Positions 56,820-64,000 of a DNA stretch of 64,000 nt are shown here, one piece after another; the first letter of the stretch is position 1; the number at the start of each line of letters is the position of its first letter. This DNA comes from Petrosia ficiformis (Eukaryota > Porifera > Demospongiae > Haplosclerida > Petrosiidae), in NCBI GenBank assembly GCA_947044365.1, contig OX345640.1, forward strand, positions 4,390,001 to 4,454,000. The letters run 5' to 3'. The notes beneath the pieces are model-generated. The model searched no databases, was not told the origin of the DNA, and worked only from the letters and a program-made list of their open reading frames with translations. The translations under genes and the position numbers were made by a program.

Positions 56820-58061
56820 AGGGAGGGGAATGGAGAAAATGAGGGAGGGTGGAGATAATTACAGGTCATGAGCCCAGCATAGGCACAATTTCAACAATAA
56901 ACATATATCAGCATAAGACAATGTATACCTTCATCCTATGTATTATTCTAAATTCCCCTCATGTAGTTTTTATAACTACAAAATAATTGCATGGATTCGT
57001 TCGTTACACTTCTAAGTGTCTGGTTGTAGTTATTACTATCAAACTAACTAGCAAATAATGAATATGCTTATAAATAATATAACAATATTGTTATATATTC
57101 CAGTGGTCAAATAAGAATGTCAACTACAATATATTGTTATATATTCCATTAAGAATGTCAACTACTATATATATATATAGCTACTGTTAAGATGTTATCT
57201 TGGAATATGAATATGCTTAAATAATTTATACTACTAGTCAAGTATACATGTTATAAGAAGTGTAAGGACAAATTATCTTCCCACAAGTATGTCAGTTTAT
57301 AGTACTACAAGAATTATGTATTATGTATACATATTATAATAATAAATAATATACAACAATTTTATAATATTATTTATTATAATAGTAAACATCAACAAAT
57401 TTACTCAGTATCTGAGCATCTATAATATGAGACAAAACTATAATCATTCCATATATTCACCAATTAGTACTTTGATTCTTGATTTCAAAGTAATACAACA
57501 AGAATACAGTAATCTCCTAAAATTGATAACCTCTTTTTTCTAGTTTTCTGGAATGTGGTAATGTTTGTTGTTGCATTATGCGCATATGCAAGATGATAAT
57601 GCAATTATTTAATTAGTCTATAATCTAATAACAGTAAACACTGAATACTGTGGGTTTCTAATAATTGAAGGTGGTCATCAGGAGGAGGAGGGTCGACCTC
57701 AATCACATATAATAATGTATGTATACAGGATAGGAGGGTCGACTTCAACCACACACAAACAAAATTTCTATAATTGTAATTATGTATACAACATAATTAT
57801 GTACTTTGATAGTATAACTCAATAGTCATTTACCATATATAATAACACAAATAAATGTACAATATTGAAGAAAATTTCAGAGAGTAAAAGAGAGAAACAA
57901 CAACACTCCTGCAACACATGTAAAAATTACATGTAATCTAACTCATTAAATTTACAAACTCACCTTAGAGGAACTATAGACTGCTCCATTGTTGTTGAAA
58001 TTTGCGGTGGATTAATTTTGGAAGGGAATGTGGGGCTACAGTACGAGGTCTCGTCTGCCAT
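48045..58061 (-). CDS. EBF: EBF/COE (Collier/Olf/EBF) transcription factor, 13 exons
   Basis: Exons in transcript order: 58061-57964, 56774-56609, 56038-55981, 54113-54058, 53891-53749, 51969-51755, 51550-51420, 50947-50815, 50472-50387, 50072-49430, 49127-48990, 48913-48827, 48169-48045. All phases agree; 692 aa. An in-frame TGA six bases upstream fixes the start. COE factors bind DNA as dimers and direct neural, mesodermal and blood cell fates in other animals. Order: DNA-binding domain (~45-240) with [17 protein letters not shown], the COE zinc knuckle H-x3-C-x2-C-x5-C ([14 protein letters not shown]), [13 protein letters not shown] and [18 protein letters not shown] domain (~246-334) with [15 protein letters not shown]; an HLH region with one second helix ([16 protein letters not shown]), not the doubled helix of vertebrates; then ~310 residues rich in S, P, G, N, ending in basic PSRKRKIDE. 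Exon 6 has two possible donors 6 bp apart. Confidence 0.97.
48540..48724 (+). mobile_element. MITE, family B, copy 8
   Basis: GTTGTTCACACCACCTTGAC at the left and GAGGTCATTATGAATGTGAA at the right. Intron of EBF, opposite in direction to the gene. Confidence 0.75.
50160..50300 (+). repeat. Minisatellite with CTCCTAGGAGTCCTAGCTAA
   Basis: About four imperfect units; the core CCTAGGAGTCCTAG is itself partly palindromic. EBF intron 9. Confidence 0.85.
50511..50748 (-). mobile_element. MITE, family B, copy 9
   Basis: Reverse-oriented: CTGTTCACATTCACGATGAC at the left and AATGAACATGACCTTTAAT at the right. It lies in EBF intron 8. Confidence 0.78.
54961..55232 (-). mobile_element. MITE, family B, copy 10
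   Basis: Reverse-oriented, with a short internal duplication of ACTCAATAA. Right end GGCGAATGTGAATGACCTTT. It lies in EBF intron 3. Confidence 0.75.
55335..55571 (+). mobile_element. MITE, family B, copy 11
   Basis: TACGTTCATCTTGTCCTCAG at the left and GAGGTCATCATGAATGTGAA at the right. It lies in EBF intron 3, inverted relative to copy 10 about 100 bp away, so the pair can fold together. Confidence 0.78.
56793..56820 (+). repeat. (AG)n microsatellite beside EBF exon 2 acceptor
   Basis: On the minus strand this is a CT run about 20 bases upstream of the exon 2 acceptor and probably serves as its polypyrimidine tract. Confidence 0.85.
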
Positions 58062-59779
58062 AAACTTTCAGGAACAATAGCACGTCAGTAATTCTACATC
58101 AGAACATAGAGAATATAGAAGGTGGATATCAAAAGTGTCAATAAGAAGGAGAATAGGTGTTTTGAAATAATTTTGCTAAATAGATACTATAGAAATTTAC
58201 CAAAACTAATCCACTCTGAAGCTGATGTTATGGAAACAATCTTTCAATCCTTTCAATGAAAGTCTTTTGATAATTATCAACTTCGATCAGTATTTTTCCA
58301 ACTTAAGATTCCAAGGATATTTGAACAAAATTTTCACGAGCAATTTTCAATGCCGAGAATAATCGTCTTATATACAGCCAGTGTATATACGCAGTGGTCA
58401 GTGTATTGCTTTTGATAGACGCTGTTGCTAGATATTGAAAGTAGCCAGTGGTAAACTGCATCCAAGTTGCCAAATCCCTTGTTGATGACACTGAAGCTTT
58501 ATTATTCCCAAAGTGTCATCTGAGGTTTGTTGCAGCATGCATCATCCACAGCACATACATGTATATATAGTTGGTAATGTATACCTACACCAATCAGTGC
58601 TATCTCTGGTTTTACTTACAATTTGTAAACAAAATTGATGGTTTTCAGTAAAGAAGCACATGTATGGTTGCTTCAATATTATACATGTTGATGCAGCACA
58701 GTTTGTGTAAAGTAAGGTATTATATTTTGCTAGAAACTTTTGCAAATCTCGCCCTACCTGAGGCGGGGTTGCGAATGTTTTTTTTGCTGTTCCTGAGCAA
58801 CCATGATTTTTAATGGCCTTGCAACAAGTGTTCAGCGCTGGTGAACATAATGGGAACTCTGTACATACACTGTAGTGTACATATAAATTAGTAAGTTTGT
58901 CAACACACACCATTGTAACGTAATTAACAACAACACAAATAAAACAGAACTCAGTAACTCACACACTGGGAGATCCTTGTATTGCACAATTACACAACTG
59001 GTTAAAAGTGAGTCGATCAGTGAGGTTCAAATTTATGGTAGGCCAAGAGTTGCATTGATATCTATAGCTGAAAAGAGCCTACTTTGCAGAGCGTACCACG
59101 CCCCTCTATGCAAATATATAGTCTATGTACGTAGGTACAAGGCTTCATGTAATTAAAATTAATGTTAATGAATGTTAAATAATTTTATGCAAATAACTAA
59201 CACAAAACAATTGCATATGTTAAAGTTGAACAATAATATAGACTTGCACCCCAGGACTGCATGGGAACATAATAACAATCAACCTGCTTTTTATACTTTT
59301 ATGATAGAATCATGGAAAGCCTACCTACTTACTTTGATACCTCAGTCTGTAATACCATGCAACATTGAGCATCATTATATGCATGCATGTACTGGTCACA
59401 GCTTATGGAGGATAGAAAATTGAAATTAGCAGAAGAGCAGTATCTGGACACTTTGCAAAAATGCAAGAGGGAAGCCTAATCTACTAAAAACAGCAGTATA
59501 GTGTCAAAACAAACTACGATTTGAGAGAAAGGACCAAAAGGGTTAATTAAATAATTATAATTAAATAATAATTAATTAAAATTAATTATAAAATTTGGGT
59601 GGAGTTTATAGCTGGATGGATATAAAGGTAAATAATATGTAAAAGAATATGCTGGAATTAGTGATTTAGCAGCTAAATTTTCTACTTCTGTAGGGACCTA
59701 AGACTAAGATCTTTGAGCAGCCATCTCCTGGTAAATTCCACTATTTTGTAGAGATCTGAATATATATTTATATTTATAT

Positions 59780-59990
59780 TTATATGATATATATATAAAC
59801 CATGGTTACGAGGTGTATATGCGACATACAACCTGCGATGTTTATGTAGATATAACAGATGGACGAGGGCTATATCTGGCATGTACACCAACTATCCATG
59901 GTTTGTATAATATATACTATGATTTAACAATTGAAAATTATATACCAAGCTACATCAAATGGTTGCCATGGTAGCATAGTATATAATTAT
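59780..59990. mobile_element. Palindromic element, family E, copy 2 (diverged)
   Basis: ATATAAACCATGGTTACGAG pairs with ATCCATGGTTTGTATAATAT; the centre has GAGGGCTATATC as in the other copies. It is followed by TCAAATGGTTGCCATGGTAG, shared with the 12374 copy. Confidence 0.65.
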
Positions 59991-60009
59991 ATAATATCTG
60001 AGACCTGAT

Positions 60010-60195
60010 TTTCAAAAGGGGACTTTTGGTCCAACTCTTGCATTTAATCACTCGTCATTCCGCCAATTTGTACAGGAAGTCAATGAAATTTGATAATTAA
60101 GAAGCTCTTTCGTGATACCAAATTTCATTGACTCCCTATACAAGATGGTACAGCAGTGAGTGTTTGAAGGAAAGTATTTGATCAAAATTAGCTCA
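60010..60195. mobile_element. Terminal-inverted-repeat element
   Basis: AGTCAATGAAATTTGATAAT and ACCAAATTTCATTGACTCCC form the inner inverted pair; the outer ends AACTCTTGCATTTAATCACT and AGTGAGTGTTTGAAGG pair imperfectly. Layout matches the 30115 element. Confidence 0.6.
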
Positions 60196-60366
60196 AATTA
60201 TTATATAATTATTATACATATCTGATAGTTAGTTGATGAATCACCTTCACTCAATCACAATGTCATATTCCCTTTAATTCTTGACTTGCAGGGTTTTTTT
60301 GGATAAAATAATTGTTCACAACTCATTACTTGTGATTGTGATATTTATAGAAGCTACACCTCCTCC

Positions 60367-62368
60367 ATGTCCACTGAGTATATAGTGACTGGTAGTTTGC
60401 TCAACTTATTTAGATGGGTTGTACTATTCACCGACACCGCCCCCCTCCCTCACTCTATTTTCCGAAGGAAAAATGGGTCTCTGGGTGGATTTAGAGTTTC
60501 TGTTGTTTTAGAGTTCAAAGGTCAACCTTTATCCAAGGGGCAGGAATAGGGTTCCTAAACCCTAATGTCCACATGAAAAATTTTTGAAGGCTTTCGAAAA
60601 CTATGATTACTTTAATCATGGATCCTAGCAGGGTTTCATCCATGACTTTTTTTTTTAGGGAGGGAGAAGAATTGATGCCACTGCTCCTGGGGGGAGTTCT
60701 GGTGGTATGTTCCACCAGGTAATGTTTAAAATTTGGGCCCTTTACCCTTTGAAGTTGTTTCTGAGGCCCTAGAAGGTGGGTAGCTGAGATATTGTTACAA
60801 GGAAACCCTGCTTAGTGTCCATGATTTGAGTATATTTATAATTATTATCATTGCTGAAGTATCGTTTGTTAGGATTCCTGTCTAATCTCAGACATTCTGG
60901 GAATCATCTATTCTGGGAATAATCCATGCAATTGACCACATTTAGTTGTTTTTTGTTTTTACACCACACTTTATATGGTTCTGTATGGTGTGATGGGCCA
61001 GTCCCTCTCCATGCAATGAGGCAGGTCGAGCCCCCCAGACTAGATTCAGTCATGAACGAAATTATCTAACAGTGCTCTTCTCATGATGTTCAAATAGAAG
61101 AGTAATAATCGCAGCCACACTTATCTACAACATACACGTCAAAATGATTCACTGAAATTGGCATTATCATCACTATTATAATTATCACTTCTCAAGTAAT
61201 TTTTTATAAAAACCTAGTGAGAACCCTGTTCCCTAATAAACACATCTTCTATAGAAACCTAGTGAGAACCCTGTTCCCTAATAAACACATGTCTTCTATA
61301 GAAACCCAGTGAGAACCCTGTTCCCTAGTAAACACATGTTTTCTATAGAAACCTAGTGAGAACCCTGTTCCCTAATGAACACATGTTTTCTATAGAAACC
61401 TAGTGAGAACCCTGTTCCCTAATAAACACATGTCTTCTGTAGAAATCTAGCGAGAACCCTGTCTCTTCATAACACATGGTTTCCACTAAAAGAATACACA
61501 TAAATCAAGAGGTGAGACTAATAATTTCTTCTTTTCTCATAGTTAGCATTCCTGTCCCTTGGGGTTACATCAATGGGTGCTCTTGGGGAAATCCAGATGG
61601 AAAGCCAGTGTTAGCTCTTCATGGTTAGTGTATGTATGTAACCAATATCACCTTTTTGTTCTAACATGTAATGTTTATCTCGCTTTGTTTTGAATGATTT
61701 TTTCAAACATAGGATGGTTGGATAACGCAGGAGCATTCTTCAAACTAGCCCCATTGCTTAGTGAAGGTACATGTATATATTTTCCACTTCTTCAGGCTGT
61801 ATCTCTTATCATTTCATACTCCATTTACCAGATCTTTACATAGTAGCAATTGATTTTCCTGGTCATGGACAATCATCACACAGACCACCTGGATGTAGAT
61901 ATCATGTTCAAGACTACCTTACTGATGTGAAGAGAGTGGTGGATGGTATACTAATTTCTCACAATTTAAATTATTTAATTATTATTATTTTAGCATTAGG
62001 TTGGAAGAGATTCATGTTTCTATCTCATTCAATGGGTATGTTTTAGAATCCATATTTCTAAATCAAAACACTCTTCATGAACATATATGTGTCTTATCAC
62101 ATCCTTCCTTATATACACACACACACGCACACACGCACACACGCACACACATACACACACACATCTGTGCGTGCGTGTGCATACACACACACACACACAC
62201 ACACTCACCATTAGGTGCTGGAGTGTCTTGTTGGGTGTGTAATATGATATTTCATCTTCCATCACTATGTAAGCATGTGGTTACATTTTATAGTTTGCAG
62301 CTGCTCTTCCAGATCTAGTGAGAGGAATGGTACTGATAGAAAATATTGGTGTAGATACACGACCAATA
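60367..62368 (+). CDS. SERHL: SERHL-like alpha/beta hydrolase, 5' half, runs past the last exon seen
   Basis: Exons: 60367-60391, 61543-61623, 61713-61766, 61832-61945, 61994-62035, 62215-62234, 62294-62368; phases agree throughout and give 136 codons ending at a GTAAGT donor in phase 0. The family is serine hydrolase-like protein (SERHL/SERHL2), function poorly known. Matches: SIPVPWGYINGCSWGNPDGK, PVLALHGWLDNAGAFFKLAP, then VAIDFPGHGQSSHRPPG. The nucleophile elbow is SHSMG (human: GHSFG), so the Ser is present but the first Gly is Ser. Oxyanion residues sit in HGWLDN. Exon 1 is only 25 bp (MSTEYIVT) and rests on phase fit and sense. The catalytic Asp and His would be in later exons; none is recognised before 64000. 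Confidence 0.9.
60553..60790 (-). mobile_element. Dispersed element, family G, copy 3
   Basis: Inverse of the 8540/17055 copies: TTCTGAGGCCCTAGAAGG and GCTGAGATATTGTTACAAG. It lies in the first SERHL-like intron. Confidence 0.5.
61208..61462 (+). repeat. ~46-bp minisatellite, ~6 copies
   Basis: Unit AAACCTAGTGAGAACCCTGT plus TCCCTAATAAACACATGTCTTCTATAG in two parts. It ends 80 bp before SERHL-like exon 2. Confidence 0.92.
62110..62205 (+). repeat. (CA)n / (CACACG)n microsatellite
   Basis: CA-rich run with ACACGC interruptions, just before SERHL-like exon 6, the 20-bp microexon. Confidence 0.93.
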
Positions 62369-62971
62369 GTAAGTTTGTATTGTAAGTTAAAGACCACTTC
62401 CACATAACAACCCTGTATTTATAAAGTAATGAGATCCATATTAAATGGAACATTAACCAACTGTTGATGACTTCACGTTCTTAATGACCCTACAATTATG
62501 GTGCTGTGACTTTATATGCACTTTAATGTAATACAATAAGATCAATACTTCGAAAGAATAACAAAACTTTTTTTTAAATGAAAGAGGACGTAGGAATTTT
62601 AAAACTGAGAAAAACACAGAAAAAAGGGTTTAGGTTCATTACGCTTACTTTTCCCTACTTAATTTACTTCGTAGCATGCACATGTACATTGTATGTAGAA
62701 CAACACTTAATCCTAACAATGATACTGTCTAAATATAATAATGATATATCCCTCTATCCTTGTGAGGGCAAAATGAGAGTAGGTGAAGTGAGAGTAGGTG
62801 AAGTGTGACCATACCTTTACAAGAATAGGAGAGTATCATAGGAACAAAATTAAACACCCCTTCCACATAACAAACCTATATGCATTGTAAATATCCTTTG
62901 CATTTTGCTTATATTCTAGCTACTCTACATATATTTTTATGTAGTGTTGTGTGGAAGTGGTGTTTGAGAAA

Positions 62972-63195
62972 ATGTATCCCAATGATTGCTTTTTGGTGAC
63001 ATCATTCAATAATCATGGCTTACTCTCATGCATGAAACACAACAGACTATAATTATTATAATTATTATTTTAATTAATTATCCATTCTTCTTACTTTTTA
63101 TAGGTGTTTTATTATATGGCATTACCATTAATTGACCAGACCCCTGGAATGATGCAACATTTATAATTACGTGTACAACGCATATGTGACAAACA
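62972..63195 (+). mobile_element. MITE-like element, family A, copy 5
   Basis: GTATCCCAATGATTGCTTTT at the left; TTAATTGACCAGACCCCTGG inside. The right end is lost in a TA run. Confidence 0.6.
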
Positions 63196-63216
63196 ATTAT
63201 ATATATATATATATAT

Positions 63217-63361
63217 CAGTATTTTTGATAAGCTCATATGGCACACCATTGGCACAAAGAGCTTCTTATTTGGCACTGCACAGTTCTCTCTTTGGGCTAT
63301 TGTCAATGGCACACACACTAATCACTTTTGAGCCAATTTGTCCCAAGCTTCAAAAGTCAAA

Positions 63362-63370
<9 letters not shown>
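63217..63370 (+). mobile_element. MITE, family C, copy 5
   Basis: TCAGTATTTTTGATAAGCTC and TCAAAAACTCTGA ends, internally deleted relative to the 44207 copy. TA runs flank both sides. Confidence 0.75.
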
Positions 63371-63402
<32 letters not shown>

Positions 63403-63406
<4 letters not shown>

Positions 63407-63530
63407 TGCTAATAGGTCCTATATACAAAATATAGGACCTGAGTTTGTGTCCGAGGATGTGATGTAGCTCGAGCCTGTGAGGGCTATATCACATCCGAGG
63501 ACACAAAACAAGGGACTAGATACAATGTAG
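63403..63530. mobile_element. Palindromic element, family E, copy 3
   Basis: GTGTCCGAGGATGTGATGTA and TATATCACATCCGAGGACAC are inverse about GAGCCTGTGA, as in the 12374 copy. The ATAGGTCCTATATACAAAAT segment is a smaller hairpin. Confidence 0.75.
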
Positions 63531-64000
63531 TTTGATCAAATCAATGGCCATTGCTTCTTTGTTTGACATTTGTGAAGTCCTGAAATGTGTTATAATGATT
63601 GTAATATATACTAGAATGTTGTAATTTGGTCATGTGACAATAACTAATTTGGTCATGTGACAATAATTAACTTTGGTCATGTGACAATAATTAATTTTGG
63701 TCATGTGACAATAATTAGCTTTGGTAATGTGACAAAGTTTATTTCGATATATCATATGCCAGGAAAATTACGCAAAGGAAATAAAAATAGTAAATTTACC
63801 GTATCAACATGGGATGGGGTACAGTAATTAAATTTGTGAACGCTCCAAAATTTACTGCTTCCTAATATTCTTTCACGTGATTCTCCCGACATACAGTAAG
63901 AGTATAAAAAAGCAATTTTATCATTTTTCATGGATAATAACTTTGGTATTGTGAAAAATAATACAGCAATGTTATCATTTTTCATGGATAATAACTTTGG

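Larger units (their letters stand above)
58062..60366. other. Intergenic region between EBF and the SERHL-like gene (divergent)
   Basis: 2.3 kb between two start codons on opposite strands, so it must hold both promoters. No clear TATA or CCAAT box was found. A 124-codon minus-strand open frame near 58.6-58.9 kb has no recognisable domain. A foldback at 59780 and an inverted-repeat element at 60010 occupy the right half. Confidence 0.55.
62369..64000. other. No exon recognised to the window end
   Basis: Probably a large SERHL-like intron. Besides the elements listed it has GGTCATGTGACAATAATTA repeated about five times (63624-63735) and a duplicated GTTATCATTTTTCATGGATA near 63918 and 63972. 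Confidence 0.5.

Noticed and set aside
58542..58913. 124-codon minus-strand ORF upstream of EBF
   Set aside because: Cys-rich but no domain, no splice structure and no family recognised; lies in the expected promoter region.

Overview
This window is nuclear DNA of an early-branching animal, most probably a sponge. It is AT-rich, its genes are split into many short exons with GT-AG introns, intergenic distances are often under 200 bp, and introns are full of MITE-like elements and minisatellites. The clade assignment is inference, drawn from an EBF/COE factor with a single HLH second helix, the divergence of the proteins and the compact gene layout. I could not confirm a species.

Layout, left to right. 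1-918 (+): intronless 3' part of an ornithine cyclodeaminase/mu-crystallin family gene of bacterial style. 1317-9314 (+): four-exon MRPS26, whose 5.7-kb third intron holds a same-strand ~590-aa multi-pass membrane protein gene (4972-6759). 9486-10292 (+): small two-exon gene, possibly APC16-like. 10.3-15.6 kb: no recognised gene; it holds a palindromic element, two E2F-like sites in front of an 81-bp-repeat ORF, a foldback and a minisatellite. 15594-19915 (+): seven-exon MRPL46 with a nearly complete Nudix box. 20055-22458 (-): two-exon single-pass membrane protein with an esterase-like ectodomain that seems to lack its nucleophile; it ends 139 bp from MRPL46, tail to tail. 22587-46448 (+): KCTD9 (13 exons), sharing a 128-bp gap between start codons with the esterase-like gene. 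48045-58061 (-): EBF/COE transcription factor, 13 exons, convergent with KCTD9. 60367 to beyond 62368 (+): 5' half of a SERHL-like alpha/beta hydrolase.

All exon joins given were checked by hand for GT-AG borders and phase. MRPL46 (285 aa), KCTD9 (472 aa), EBF (692 aa), MRPS26 (181 aa) and the esterase-like gene (649 aa) all give uninterrupted frames. The genes do not form one pathway. Two encode mitochondrial ribosomal proteins; the rest are regulatory or metabolic.

Points most worth a second look: (1) the last KCTD9 intron ends in a 109-bp tandem array that repeats the 3' splice site plus the start of the last exon seven times, each copy running into a stop; (2) the intact Nudix box in MRPL46; (3) an extra KCTD9 exon flanked by ~200-bp inverted element copies; (4) the gene nested in MRPS26; (5) a MITE family of about 11 copies, two of them ending just upstream of splice acceptors; (6) the intronless bacterial-style cyclodeaminase.
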